Source: Marinicella rhabdoformis
GTDB lineage: Bacteria; Pseudomonadota; Gammaproteobacteria; Xanthomonadales; Marinicellaceae
Assembly (NCBI RefSeq): GCF_009671245.1
Contig: NZ_VTFS01000002.1
Location: 62,001-126,000 of the forward strand
Length of the DNA stretch: 64,000 bases
Direction of reading: 5' to 3'
The notes under the pieces were generated by a model, which was given only the letters and a program-made list of their open reading frames with translations, was not told where the DNA came from and ran no database searches. This document shows, piece by piece, positions 34,070-43,115 of the stretch (position 1 is the stretch's first letter; the number at the start of each line of letters is the position of its first letter). The position numbers and the translations under genes are program-made.

Positions 34070-34435
34070 TTATTCGCTTAAGTTGGCTTCAATAACTGCT
34101 TTCAGTGATTTTTCTGTCACAGGTTTGACCAAATATTCTTTGGCACCTTGTCTCATGCCCCAAACACGATCAGTTTCGAGTTTCTTCGTAGTGACGATAA
34201 CAATGGGGATGTGCGCTGTGCGTTCATCTTTGCTGATTTTTCTGGTGGCTTGGAAACCATTCAGGTCAGGCATCACCACGTCCATCAAAATCAAATCAGG
34301 CAACTGCTCTCTGGCTATCTGAATGCCCTCTTTACCATTTTCAGTCAAAATGGTTTCATGGCCCAGCTTTTCAACAATTTTTTGCATGCCGTACAATTGA
34401 GAAGGAGAGTCATCTATGATTAATATTCTTGCCAT
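34070..34435 (-). CDS. single-domain response regulator (CheY/PilH-like)
   Basis: 121 residues from the ATG at 34435 (MARILIID); an upstream in-frame TTG at 34492 is unlikely. Receiver hallmarks: acidic pair in ILIIDDSPSQ, phospho-acceptor Asp in LILMDVVMPDLNGF, Thr in VTTKK, and Lys in YLVKPV. The sequence resembles PilH/PilG-type regulators of twitching motility, but no pil or chemotaxis gene is adjacent. There is no output domain, so it must act on a partner protein. Confidence 0.88.
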   Translation of the reverse strand: MARILIIDDSPSQLYGMQKIVEKLGHETILTENGKEGIQIAREQLPDLILMDVVMPDLNGFQATRKISKDERTAHIPIVIVTTKKLETDRVWGMRQGAKEYLVKPVTEKSLKAVIEANLSE

Positions 34436-34606
34436 AATTATTTTGGTATTTAACTTGTTAGTTATCTTAAAGAATATTGCAGAAAAAAGCAAAATAATGT
34501 TTTTTTAAAGACGTTTGTGTTTATGTCGCTCAACAAGGGTGAGATTCAGTGAAGGCAGAAAAGTATTGTGCTTTGGCGATGGTGTGCAAACATTGCCAAT
34601 AATTGT

Positions 34607-34639
34607 CACAACAAATGGCCATAACGACCATTTGTTGTG
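34607..34639. repeat. 12-pair hairpin after the 2OG-oxygenase gene
   Basis: CACAACAAATGG and CCATTTGTTGTG flank a 9-base loop, starting 12 bases after the stop codon. No T-run follows on the minus strand. It is probably a terminator-like or mRNA-stabilising structure at the end of the ccm operon. Confidence 0.65.
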
Positions 34640-34650
34640 TAAAAAAATAT

Positions 34651-35598
34651 TTATTTAGTTAATCCGATCTCTTTCAGGCGTTGGTTCAAAAAATCACCGG
34701 CTGTGATGTCTTCATATTTGGCACCATTGCCTTTGCATGAAGGAATGCAACTGAGCATGGCATTAGAATGTGGGTGACAAAAGAAAGGCATCGAGTAACG
34801 TGCACTGGTGTCGTTTATAGGGTTAACCACGCGGTGTGTTGTTGCAGGAATGACTTCATTACAAATTCGAGACAACATGTCGCCAGAATCGACCACAATT
34901 TGTCTGGGCGTACTGTCAACAGCCAACCATTTGCCATCACGATCCAGTAATTCCAGGCCACTTTCTGTGGCTCCAACCAGTAAAGTAATTAAATTGATGT
35001 CTTCATGGGCTGCGGCTCGCAAAGAGCCGGGCAGTGCAAACTCAGTCATTGGTGGGTAGTGTATGGCGCGTAAAATTGAATTGCCGTTTTCTGTCATTTG
35101 AGCAAAATAATCCTGAGGTACATCCAATGCGGTGGCCAAAGAACGGAACATCGCCAAAGCTGTTCGGTCTAATTGCTCATATAAGGCATAGGTGTTTTGA
35201 TGGAAGTTCGCGATCTCTTCAGGCACCACATTGTCACCGTATTCTGCATACAATGGGTGGTCTTTAGCTACATTTCTTCCCACGTGCCAAAATTCTTTTA
35301 AATCTGGCTTGTCATTGTTTTTGGCATGTTCTTGTAACATGGGCACATAACCACGGCGGCCACCATCGTGGATGTTGTACTTTTGTTTGACTGCTGTTGG
35401 CAGTGCAAAGAAATCCTTAAAGATTTGGTAGTTGGTGTCAACCAAGTCAAAATCAAAGTCATGGGGGTTCAACACGATAAAACCGTAATCGACCAAGCCG
35501 TTATAAAAGTTATCAACAAATCGTTGTTTTTCTAATTCGGTACCCTCTAGGTAGTCAATCAAGTTTAACTCGGGGACTTTGCGTACTTCGCTGCTCAT
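34651..35598 (-). CDS. 2-oxoglutarate/Fe(II) oxygenase, isopenicillin N synthase family
   Basis: 315 residues. The DIOX_N-like N-terminal part has NFYNGLVDYGFIVLNPHDF. The 2OG-Fe core has metal ligands His and Asp in AAHEDINLITLLVG, the distal His in ATTHRVVNP, and the 2OG-binding R-x-S in ARYSMPFF. The family hydroxylates, desaturates or cyclises small molecules, and the substrate is unknown. It overlaps ccmI by ATGA, so it is made with the cytochrome c maturation proteins. A biochemical link is unexplained. Confidence 0.88.
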   Translation of the reverse strand: MSSEVRKVPELNLIDYLEGTELEKQRFVDNFYNGLVDYGFIVLNPHDFDFDLVDTNYQIFKDFFALPTAVKQKYNIHDGGRRGYVPMLQEHAKNNDKPDLKEFWHVGRNVAKDHPLYAEYGDNVVPEEIANFHQNTYALYEQLDRTALAMFRSLATALDVPQDYFAQMTENGNSILRAIHYPPMTEFALPGSLRAAAHEDINLITLLVGATESGLELLDRDGKWLAVDSTPRQIVVDSGDMLSRICNEVIPATTHRVVNPINDTSARYSMPFFCHPHSNAMLSCIPSCKGNGAKYEDITAGDFLNQRLKEIGLTK

Positions 35599-36704
35599 TG
35601 TTGTTGTCTCTTTAAATTCAAAGTAATTTTATTGTTTGGTGCTGACTGTTGTGAATCAGATTGCCATTGTTTGTCTTCTATGGCGCCGCTCATGCTGATG
35701 ATGGCTGATAATTCAACGGTTTCAAATTGGCTGAGCAAACGGTTACCTTGTAGGCTGTCGCTGTCAGATAGTGAAATGGTGACTGGCCATTGAAATGGTC
35801 CATTTGTTTTCTTAGCGGCTATGGGCATCGGCATACCATCAGTAGATTTAGCAAAGACAAACAAAGTGGCTTCATCAGGGATCTGCTTTCCAAAGACTTC
35901 TATGTTGTACAGTGCGGGCTCAGCAGCAGCTTTCGTTTCTGAGCTGACCAATGCGTTTTTCCCTTGTGCTTCACGGGCTTGATTAACTTGTTTAAGTAGT
36001 GTGTTTCGTATACCCGGGCTGTCAACCATGGCCAATAAATCGGTCCAAAGCGTTTCAGCTGCCGCAAATTGTTGTTGTTCATACAGCACAATACCATACA
36101 GCCACATGGCCTTTTGGTGTTTGGGGTTCAGTTCAATGGCTTGGGCCAATAAGTCACTGGGCTGTCCTAAAAAGCTGCCTGTGTTGTTTCGGAAAGCCAC
36201 TGCTTCGGCCCATTCTGTCAGGATGGCTGCATCATTGGGCTGCAATTGGTTGGCTTTTTCATAGGCCTTTGCCGCGACATCATAGCGCTTCATCGCTACC
36301 ATGCTTTGTGCATATAACAATTGGCCTTGGATATCATCTGGGTTTTCTGCCAGTTTTTGTTCCAATTGTTTAATGGCAGATGCCAAATCCGGTGTTTGAC
36401 CTTGGGTGTTGGTGGCCGATTGTGTGATTTCTGGAGCGTGTTGGTTATCAAACCACAAAGCTTGGAATAACAAAGCAACAGGCGTGATTAACAAAATGGC
36501 AAGAAGTAAACCCTTGTGCTTGGCTTGAGGGGCTTGATTAACGCGTGACAGTGCTTCGAGCAAAACCTGTTTGTCTTCACCCGGAGATTGTAACTGCTTT
36601 AATAACCAAGACTTTTGATCCTGGCGTTGTTGTGGTAACCAAAAAGCATAGCAAAGGGCACTGACAGACAGGCCGATTAAAAGGTACCAAATCATTTCAG
36701 TCAT
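35595..36704 (-). CDS. ccmI: cytochrome c maturation protein CcmI
   Basis: 369 residues from the ATG at 36704, which has AGGAG eight bases upstream and overlaps ccmH by 8 bases. Two membrane helices (about 3-20 and 70-90) are followed by a TPR-rich periplasmic part (ADLASAIKQLEQKL, KAYEKANQLQPNDA). The C-terminal domain (ALYNIEVFGKQIPDEATLFVFAK) resembles the CcmI apocytochrome-chaperone region. It delivers apocytochrome c to the CcmF/H ligation complex. Confidence 0.9.
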   Translation of the reverse strand: MTEMIWYLLIGLSVSALCYAFWLPQQRQDQKSWLLKQLQSPGEDKQVLLEALSRVNQAPQAKHKGLLLAILLITPVALLFQALWFDNQHAPEITQSATNTQGQTPDLASAIKQLEQKLAENPDDIQGQLLYAQSMVAMKRYDVAAKAYEKANQLQPNDAAILTEWAEAVAFRNNTGSFLGQPSDLLAQAIELNPKHQKAMWLYGIVLYEQQQFAAAETLWTDLLAMVDSPGIRNTLLKQVNQAREAQGKNALVSSETKAAAEPALYNIEVFGKQIPDEATLFVFAKSTDGMPMPIAAKKTNGPFQWPVTISLSDSDSLQGNRLLSQFETVELSAIISMSGAIEDKQWQSDSQQSAPNNKITLNLKRQQQ

Positions 36705-37089
36705 GCTGTGTTCTCCTGATTTTGAAAACCAATATGCCACCACCAATCAACAACAAAACCAAAGGCGAAAGCCACAAGAACAACGTGCTGGCATTCAAGG
36801 GTGGCTCATAACTGACAAACTCACCATAACGATCTATCATGTATTGTGTGATTTCATCTTTACTTTTGCCCTCCATGACAAAAGCCGCAACCTTGTCTTT
36901 CAAGTCGGTGGCTAAGCCAGCATCAGAATCAGCCAAATTTTGGTTTTGACAAACCAAACAGCGAAGCTCCTTGGTTACATCTTGGTACAAAGCTTCCTGA
37001 GCTTCATTTTCAAAAGGATAAACTTCAATCGCAAGCGCCGATCCACAAAAAAGTGTTAAGCCCAAACAAAGTGACAATAATTTCATCAT
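36697..37089 (-). CDS. ccmH: cytochrome c maturation protein CcmH
   Basis: 130 residues. The signal peptide ends SALA. Redox motif is LRCLVCQNQNLADSDAGLA, and DLKDKVAAF and RYGEFVSYEPP are typical. A C-terminal membrane helix follows (FLWLSPLVLLLIGGGILVF). It reduces or binds the apocytochrome CxxCH cysteines before haem attachment. Short form without TPRs, which are supplied by the separate CcmI. Confidence 0.94.
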   Translation of the reverse strand: MMKLLSLCLGLTLFCGSALAIEVYPFENEAQEALYQDVTKELRCLVCQNQNLADSDAGLATDLKDKVAAFVMEGKSKDEITQYMIDRYGEFVSYEPPLNASTLFLWLSPLVLLLIGGGILVFKIRRTQHD

Positions 37090-37613
37090 TTCAATTCCTC
37101 AATCAAAGGCATCAGTTCATTTTGAATGATTTCTGGCGTCAGGTTACCCACCAATTTATAGCGAATCACACCCGCCTGATCAATCAAAAAATTCTCAGGC
37201 GCACCATAAACACCAAAGTCAATAGCCACATCACCTTTGAGATCGACCAAAATTTCATCATAAGGGTTACCAAACTGCTTTAACCAACGGTCGGCATCAA
37301 CAAATTCATCTTTCCAATTAAAACCGATCACTTTGACCACGCCAGACTCGGCCAGTTGTGTGACCACAGGGTGTTCAACTCGACAACTGGGACACCAAGA
37401 ACCAAACACATTCATCAGCCAGACTTCACCTTCGAAATCTTTTGGGGTCAGTGTTTTGTTACTGTAAAGGGTGTTCAATTTAAAATTTGGAACAGCTTTA
37501 CCAACCAGTGGAGAAGGCAATCGCTCTGAGTGAGTGCCCATGTTGACATAAAGCAGCACAATCAAAGTGACAAACACGCTCAGAGGCAAAACGGCAAAAA
37601 GTATTTTTTTCAT
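37086..37613 (-). CDS. ccmG: cytochrome c biogenesis thiol:disulfide protein (DsbE/CcmG)
   Basis: 175 residues. An N-terminal membrane anchor is followed by a thioredoxin fold with active site WCPSC in FGSWCPSCRVEH, the family's VKVIGFNWKD, and the cis-proline loop GVYGAPENFLID. It keeps apocytochrome cysteines reduced in the periplasm. It overlaps ccmF and ccmH by 4 bases each. Confidence 0.95.
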   Translation of the reverse strand: MKKILFAVLPLSVFVTLIVLLYVNMGTHSERLPSPLVGKAVPNFKLNTLYSNKTLTPKDFEGEVWLMNVFGSWCPSCRVEHPVVTQLAESGVVKVIGFNWKDEFVDADRWLKQFGNPYDEILVDLKGDVAIDFGVYGAPENFLIDQAGVIRYKLVGNLTPEIIQNELMPLIEELK

Positions 37614-39553
37614 TTCAGTTCCAAAGCCTCACTCATCAAACGATCATGTTGTTGACGTTCGGCTCGTTTGATGCGTGCACTGAACAAAGCGATTAACGCA
37701 CCAGATAACATCAAAATACCGCCAAACCACATCCAACGGATGAAGGGTTTAATGTAAATACGAACGGCCCAAGCACCTTGGTCATTTACCTGTTCTCCGA
37801 GAGAGACATAAATATCTCGTGTGAATCCTGGGTAAATACTGGCTTCAGTCATTGGGTTTTGTTGTTTTGGATAATGGCGTTTTTGAGGACGCAAGGTATC
37901 AATGACTGTGTTGTCTTGGGATACGATGACCTGACCTTGTTGGGCTCGGTAATTTTCCTGTTCAACCCATTGAACGCCTTTGAACTCAAAAGACAAGTCA
38001 TTCAATTCAATCACTTGACCCGGCTTCATTAACACGTCTTTTTCGGTATCTGCATGTTCGACCATCGACATGCCAAATAAAAACATGGCCACGCCCCAAT
38101 GTGCCACCGTCATGCCAATGAAGCTGGCATTTTTCTTACCACGGTGTTTGATCAGTTGGCCTGTGGTGGCGACAAAAACCCAAAATGCACCCAAGATGCC
38201 TATCGAACCTCGAACATTCAAATCACCGACAAGCCAAATAACCAAGCCAGTCAAAATCAATGTCATAACAAAATAAGGCATCAATTCACGTAAGCCTGCT
38301 TTCAATGAACCTTTGTGCCAACGAATTTGTGTACCTAATGGCAATAACATGGCCATAGGAATCATGATCAAAAAGAACATCAAACCGAAATAGGGCGCAC
38401 CAACAGATATTTTCTGGCCCATGGCTTCGAAAATCATCGGGAAAATGGTGCCAAGTAATACAGTAAAAGTAGCGACTATAAAAATCAGAGAGTTACACAA
38501 CAACATGAATTCTTTAGAATCAAAATGGACAGATTCAGTTGATTTTAATTTATTGGCTCGCCAAGCGAACAAGGTCAACGCACCACCTGCAAACAGGGTT
38601 AACAAACCCAATATAAACAGACCACGCGTGGGGTCTGCTGCAAAGCTGTGAACTGATGTGATGCTGCCTGAGCGCACCAAAAATGTACCCAATACACTCA
38701 AAGAAAATGCAGTGATGGCGAGTAAAACAGTCCAGCCACGAAATGCATTTTTACGTTCGCTGACTGCTTGTACATGTATCAAGGCGGTGCCGGCAAGCCA
38801 CGGTAAAAATGAGGCATTCTCAACCGGATCCCAAAACCACCAGCCGCCCCAGCCGAGTTCATAATAGGCCCACCAGCTGCCTAATATAATGCCCATGGTC
38901 AAAAAGGCCCAAGCCAAGTTGGTCCATTTGCGAGACCAACGAATCCAATGTTCATCAATTTTGCCACCGATTAAAGCCGCCACCGACAAAGCGAAAGCCA
39001 CTGACAAGCCCACATAGCCGAAATACAACAATGGTGGATGAACTATCATGCCGAAATCTTGCAACAAGGGGTTCAAGTCATTGCCATCAAAGGGGGCAGG
39101 GAAAGTGCGTTCAAAGGGGTTGGATGTGAATAAAATAAAGGCAATGAATCCAGCTGTTATGATGCCCAATACAGACAGCACACGAGCAATTTCATCAAGT
39201 TTCAATCCTTTGCTGAATTTAGCCACAGCGGCGACCCACAAGGCCTGAATCGTAATCCACATCAAGATTGAGCCTTCATGTGCGCCCCACGTGGCCGTGA
39301 TGCGGTAGCGCAAAGGCAATGTCAGTGACGAATGCTTCCAAACATAAGTCACAGTAAAATCTTGTAAGACAAACAAGGCAATCAATATCAAAAAAGATAT
39401 GAACACGACGATAAACAGCACATAAGCCAAAGGTTTCGCCAGTTGCATCCAAGTGGTGTTGTCTTTGGCATAGGCCACCATTGGCACTATGGCCAGTAAC
39501 AAGGCCAGGACAAAGGCAACAATCAAATTAAATTGTCCGATATTGGCTAACAT
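37610..39553 (-). CDS. ccmF: cytochrome c haem lyase subunit CcmF
   Basis: 647 residues with about 14 membrane helices. The tryptophan-rich haem-binding WWD segment is seen in GWGGWWFWDPVENASF, and conserved histidines lie in IVHPPLLYFGY and HSFAADPTRG. CcmF transfers haem from CcmE to apocytochrome with CcmH and CcmI. The C-terminal periplasmic domain has VGEQVNDQGAWAVR-like features. Full length for the family. Confidence 0.95.
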   Translation of the reverse strand: MLANIGQFNLIVAFVLALLLAIVPMVAYAKDNTTWMQLAKPLAYVLFIVVFISFLILIALFVLQDFTVTYVWKHSSLTLPLRYRITATWGAHEGSILMWITIQALWVAAVAKFSKGLKLDEIARVLSVLGIITAGFIAFILFTSNPFERTFPAPFDGNDLNPLLQDFGMIVHPPLLYFGYVGLSVAFALSVAALIGGKIDEHWIRWSRKWTNLAWAFLTMGIILGSWWAYYELGWGGWWFWDPVENASFLPWLAGTALIHVQAVSERKNAFRGWTVLLAITAFSLSVLGTFLVRSGSITSVHSFAADPTRGLFILGLLTLFAGGALTLFAWRANKLKSTESVHFDSKEFMLLCNSLIFIVATFTVLLGTIFPMIFEAMGQKISVGAPYFGLMFFLIMIPMAMLLPLGTQIRWHKGSLKAGLRELMPYFVMTLILTGLVIWLVGDLNVRGSIGILGAFWVFVATTGQLIKHRGKKNASFIGMTVAHWGVAMFLFGMSMVEHADTEKDVLMKPGQVIELNDLSFEFKGVQWVEQENYRAQQGQVIVSQDNTVIDTLRPQKRHYPKQQNPMTEASIYPGFTRDIYVSLGEQVNDQGAWAVRIYIKPFIRWMWFGGILMLSGALIALFSARIKRAERQQHDRLMSEALELK

Positions 39554-40020
39554 CAGTAGCTTGCTCCTTCTTTGTCTTCTGACTTCGCCGCCGCTTTTTT
39601 GCCAGCCTCTAATGCTGCAGCAGCTTCAGGGGGCATGTAGTTTTCATCATGTTTTGCTAACACTTCTTCAGCGACAAACAGCTCACCAGTCTTCATGATG
39701 CCGATGGCCACTACACCTTGGCCTTCTCGGAACAAGTCTGGCAGGATGCCTTCGTATTCAACCGTGACGTCATGTTGGTGGTCGGTGACAACAAAAGTCG
39801 ATTTCAAAGAATCTTCAGCTCGGGTTAAAGAGCCGTCTTTAACCATGCCGCCGATACGGAAGCTGCGTTGTTGTGGAAAATCACCTGCTGCAATTTCAGT
39901 TGGACTCTTGAAAAACATAATGTTTTCTTTGAATGCCAAAAGGAAAATGCCTGTGGCAATCGCAACGCCGACAAAAACCAATAAAATCAATAACAAACGT
40001 TTCTTTCTTGTGGGTGTCAT
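39553..40020 (-). CDS. ccmE: haem chaperone CcmE
   Basis: 155 residues. One N-terminal membrane anchor and an OB-fold. The covalent haem-binding histidine is in AKHDENYMPPE, and GGMVKDGSL and VEYEGILPDLFREGQGVV are family segments. The last ~20 residues are charged and variable. It carries haem from CcmC to CcmF. The terminal base is shared with ccmF and the start overlaps ccmD. Confidence 0.95.
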   Translation of the reverse strand: MTPTRKKRLLLILLVFVGVAIATGIFLLAFKENIMFFKSPTEIAAGDFPQQRSFRIGGMVKDGSLTRAEDSLKSTFVVTDHQHDVTVEYEGILPDLFREGQGVVAIGIMKTGELFVAEEVLAKHDENYMPPEAAAALEAGKKAAAKSEDKEGASY

Positions 40021-40229
40021 GAGTTATGCTCCTGTTGACTGCTGGGTTTATTTATGGCTTGTTTGGCTTTGCGGTTTTTTGCTTTTTTGTGCATGGCTTT
40101 GACCTGCCGTTCCGCTTGTTTCTTCTTCAGCTGCAGACCCAAAAAGTCATAAGCCATGATGACAAAAAAACAGGCCATTGAGCCCCAGACGTAAAATTCA
40201 TAACCACCCATGTGGAATAATTCAGACAT
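40017..40229 (-). CDS. ccmD: haem exporter accessory protein CcmD
   Basis: 70 residues. One membrane helix preceded by FHMGGYEFYVWGSMA, then a basic tail rich in Lys. CcmD releases holo-CcmE from CcmABC. It overlaps ccmC and ccmE. Confidence 0.9.
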   Translation of the reverse strand: MSELFHMGGYEFYVWGSMACFFVIMAYDFLGLQLKKKQAERQVKAMHKKAKNRKAKQAINKPSSQQEHNS

Positions 40230-41004
40230 TATTGTCTCCTTTTTCGGTGGTTTGAGACACTTTTAAAGCATCAGCTATCCACTGTTTTTTGGCTTCTGTT
40301 TTTAATAAGTAACTGCGTGCACGGTGAAGTACCGAATACCCGTAATAAAATTTGGTTGCCAAAGCCATGACTAATAACGGCCTCAACATGTCCCAATCTT
40401 TGATGCCCGAACCGCCAGTCAAACTGACACTTGAGCCTTGGTGGATGCTTGACCACCAATAAACTGAGTAGTGAATGATGGGTAAGTTGACCAAGCCAAT
40501 GATGGCAACCAGGGCTGTTAAGCGTGCGGCCTTGCGCGGTTCATCATCAAAAGCGGCGTACATGGCCAGCACACCGATATACAAAAACAACAGAATCAGT
40601 TCTGACGTCATGCGCGCATCCCAATCCCAGTAAGTTCCCCACATTGGCTTGCCCCAAAGCATTCCGGTGACCAAACAAATAACCGTGAAAGCCGCACCAA
40701 TGGGCGCTGAGGCAATCATCACAGCTTCGGCCACTTTCATGCGCCAGACGTAAGCCATGATGGCTGCAACGCCCATCATCGCATAGATAAACATGCTCAT
40801 CCATGCCGCCGGTACGTGTACAAACATGATGCGGTAAGAATCTTTTTGTTGGTAATCAGTGGGTGCAAAAAACAAGCCATCGATCAAACCATAAGCGGTT
40901 AATCCCACAGCCAAAAGCAAAAATGGCAGAAGGAAATATCCTGCAATTCGGTAAAAGCTGGGTGGAGAACCCAGTTTGTGGTAAAGCTTTACTAATTTAT
41001 TCAT
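40222..41004 (-). CDS. ccmC: haem exporter / haem-CcmE transferase CcmC
   Basis: About 260 residues with six membrane helices. WWD haem domain: WGKPMWGTYWDWDARMTSE. Conserved HVPAAWMS and IIHYSVYWW histidine loops are present. The ATG at 41004 gives the usual short N-terminus; a GTG at 41016 overlapping the ccmB stop is an alternative. It loads haem on CcmE. Confidence 0.95.
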   Translation of the reverse strand: MNKLVKLYHKLGSPPSFYRIAGYFLLPFLLLAVGLTAYGLIDGLFFAPTDYQQKDSYRIMFVHVPAAWMSMFIYAMMGVAAIMAYVWRMKVAEAVMIASAPIGAAFTVICLVTGMLWGKPMWGTYWDWDARMTSELILLFLYIGVLAMYAAFDDEPRKAARLTALVAIIGLVNLPIIHYSVYWWSSIHQGSSVSLTGGSGIKDWDMLRPLLVMALATKFYYGYSVLHRARSYLLKTEAKKQWIADALKVSQTTEKGDNNV

Positions 41005-41012
41005 ACCAAATA

Positions 41013-41678
41013 TCACTCTAAATTCACTTTAATTGCTGCACTGGCCGCCAATGGCGCCAAAGTCAGGGTCATCACAAATGAACCCATCAGCAGCAATAAA
41101 TGACCTTGGGCGGAATTGCCCAAAGCCGTTTCCAGCACCGCGCCGGCGCCAAAAATCAAAACAGGTGCCAAAAGTGGCATCACCAAAACACTGAGTAACA
41201 GACCGCCAGAACGCAGATTCAATGTCAAAGCAGAACCGACAGAGCCCAATAAACTGAAAATCGGTGTGGCCAATAGCAGCGACAACATCAACACGCCATA
41301 AGCCTGTTCTGGTAAGTGCAGCAGCACACCGATGACAGGTGCAAATATTATCGCAGGTAAGCCGGTGGTTATCCAGTGGGCCAAAGCCTTACTCATTACC
41401 GCCAAAGGCAAAGACATTCCTGATAATAGATACAGCGACAAAGAACCATCTTCATAGTCGTCCTTGAAAATGTGTTCCAGTGTGATTAAAGTACCCAAAA
41501 GTGCCAAAATCCAGACAACGGCTGGTGCAATTTTTGCTAAAGTCTGCGCCCCTGCGCCCAATCCTAAAGGAAATAAAGTCACAATCAACAGTTGGAATAC
41601 CAAGGGCTGGTAAATGCCAGATTTTTTGCGCCATGCTGAAATTAAATCTCGCTGACATAAATGCCAAAAACGGTTCAC
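41013..41678 (-). CDS. ccmB: haem exporter membrane subunit CcmB
   Basis: 221 residues with six hydrophobic segments. Characteristic are WRKKSGIYQPLVFQLLIVTLFPLG and EDYEDGSLSLYLLSG-like loops (here DDYEDGSLSLYLLSG). It forms the ABC complex with CcmA that powers release of holo-CcmE. Overlaps ccmA by 4 bases. Confidence 0.94.
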   Translation of the reverse strand: MNRFWHLCQRDLISAWRKKSGIYQPLVFQLLIVTLFPLGLGAGAQTLAKIAPAVVWILALLGTLITLEHIFKDDYEDGSLSLYLLSGMSLPLAVMSKALAHWITTGLPAIIFAPVIGVLLHLPEQAYGVLMLSLLLATPIFSLLGSVGSALTLNLRSGGLLLSVLVMPLLAPVLIFGAGAVLETALGNSAQGHLLLLMGSFVMTLTLAPLAASAAIKVNLE

Positions 41679-42319
41679 AGTTGGACCTCATCTGGCTGGC
41701 TGACTATTAAATCAATGTGGTGGTGCGCCAACTCATGAATCTTCTGTTGGTCATGCGCTGTTAACATCACAGCACCACCTTGGGCAATGTGAGCCGCTAT
41801 TGTTTGATACAACCAATCACAGCCGGCATGGTCTAAATTGACAAAAGGCTCATCCAAAAGCCAAAAAGATTTATTCAACAGCAACAAACGACTCAAGGCC
41901 AAACGCTTTTTTTGGCCAGCTGATAATTCTGAAGCCAAATGGTATTCATAACCGGCCAAATCCACGGCTTCTAAGGCCGCTTCCATTTGTTCAGTTGAGG
42001 CGTTGACTTGATTGATTTTTAATGCGAAAGACAGGTTTTCCAAACAGCTTAAGTTGCCCTTATTGCCCAGTTTATGGCCTAAATAGTGACAGTTCGCTAA
42101 CCACAGAGCGGATTGTTGAGAATCATTGAATGACATGTCCCCTGAGGCCAAAGGCCGCATACCTGCCAAAGTCTCCATCAAAGTGGTTTTTCCTGAACCA
42201 TTGGGCCCTGCAATCACCGCCAATTCACCTGTATGCAACAGGCAAGAAACAGGTTCAAACAAGTCCTCGCCACCGCGGGCACAAGTGATGTTCGAAATAT
42301 GTAAATGATGGTGACTCAA
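41675..42319 (-). CDS. ccmA: haem exporter ATPase CcmA
   Basis: 214 residues. Walker A is GPNGSGKTTLM, the signature LSAGQKKRLALSRL, and Walker B FWLLDEPFVNLD; the H-loop His is in MLTAHDQQ. First gene of the ccmABCDEFGHI-oxygenase operon, in which nearly every pair overlaps. No clear promoter was recognised in the 272 bases before it. Confidence 0.95.
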   Translation of the reverse strand: MSHHHLHISNITCARGGEDLFEPVSCLLHTGELAVIAGPNGSGKTTLMETLAGMRPLASGDMSFNDSQQSALWLANCHYLGHKLGNKGNLSCLENLSFALKINQVNASTEQMEAALEAVDLAGYEYHLASELSAGQKKRLALSRLLLLNKSFWLLDEPFVNLDHAGCDWLYQTIAAHIAQGGAVMLTAHDQQKIHELAHHHIDLIVSQPDEVQL

Positions 42320-42591
42320 AATATGAAAAACCGAATCGTCAGGCGCAAATTAAACAGCCGCCAATTTTAGGTACAAAGCCCCCAGAAGTAAAGGATAACC
42401 CACAAATCCGAACGCTTGTTTGGACGTTATATGATTTGGGTCATGATGGATAAATGATGGCACTAAAATAAGTAGGTTGAGTTAAGCTTGCGTAATCTAA
42501 TAAAACGTTTCACTTGGTGTTGTGTTGTCTTATCTTATAGGAGCTTTACTTGATAAGCATACAAACGAGCATACAAAATTGGGGAGAAGGT

Positions 42592-43011
42592 TCAATCATC
42601 ACGAGATACAGCTTTGCGTAGGTTTTTGGTCTGGCCACGTTTGGTTTTTGCATCCAGTCGGCGTTTTTTAGATGCTTTGGTGGGCTTGGTGGCTTTGCGT
42701 TTTTTTGTTTGTGCTACTGCTGACTTGATTAACAGTATCAGTCTATTCAGGGCGTCTTCTCTGTTTTGTTGTTGTGTCCTGAATTGTTGGGCTTTGATTA
42801 TGATGATGCCTTCTTTGCTGATGCGTTGATCTGAGAGGTTTAACAAGCGCTCTTTATAAAACTCGGGCAAGCTTGAGTTGACCACATCAAATCGTAAATG
42901 GATCGCACTGGATACTTTATTGACGTTCTGACCGCCTGGGCCTTGGGCACGAACGGCGGTTAATTCAATTTCTGAATCAGGTATTTGTACGGTTTGTGAC
43001 AGAATTAGCAT
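42592..43011 (-). CDS. arfB: alternative ribosome-rescue factor ArfB (YaeJ)
   Basis: 139 residues. The GGQ hydrolase motif is AVRAQGPGGQNVNKVSS. A basic C-terminal tail (KKRKATKPTKASKKRRLDAK) enters the mRNA channel. It releases peptides from stalled ribosomes lacking a stop codon. The gene ends in a short region with nothing recognisable before ccmA. Confidence 0.92.
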   Translation of the reverse strand: MLILSQTVQIPDSEIELTAVRAQGPGGQNVNKVSSAIHLRFDVVNSSLPEFYKERLLNLSDQRISKEGIIIIKAQQFRTQQQNREDALNRLILLIKSAVAQTKKRKATKPTKASKKRRLDAKTKRGQTKNLRKAVSRDD

Positions 43012-43020
43012 TTCACAATA

Positions 43021-43105
43021 TCAGCATATCGGCGTATCGGCGTATCATGCCAACGAGTCATGTTTTGGAGAAGTATCATGTCAGCATATCATGTTTCGGA
43101 GAGGT
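43021..43105. repeat. degenerate short tandem repeats upstream of arfB
   Basis: TCAGCATATC occurs at 43021 and again exactly 60 bases later. GGCGTATC occurs twice in tandem, and CATGTTTTGGAGAAGT is echoed by CATGTTTCGGAGAGGT. The stretch separates arfB from the acyl-CoA synthetase. Confidence 0.6.
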
Positions 43106-43115
43106 GGTCTCAAAA

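Noticed and set aside
42320-42591. Search for a gene between ccmA and arfB
   Set aside because: 272 bases without an open frame or a clear terminator; nothing supported.
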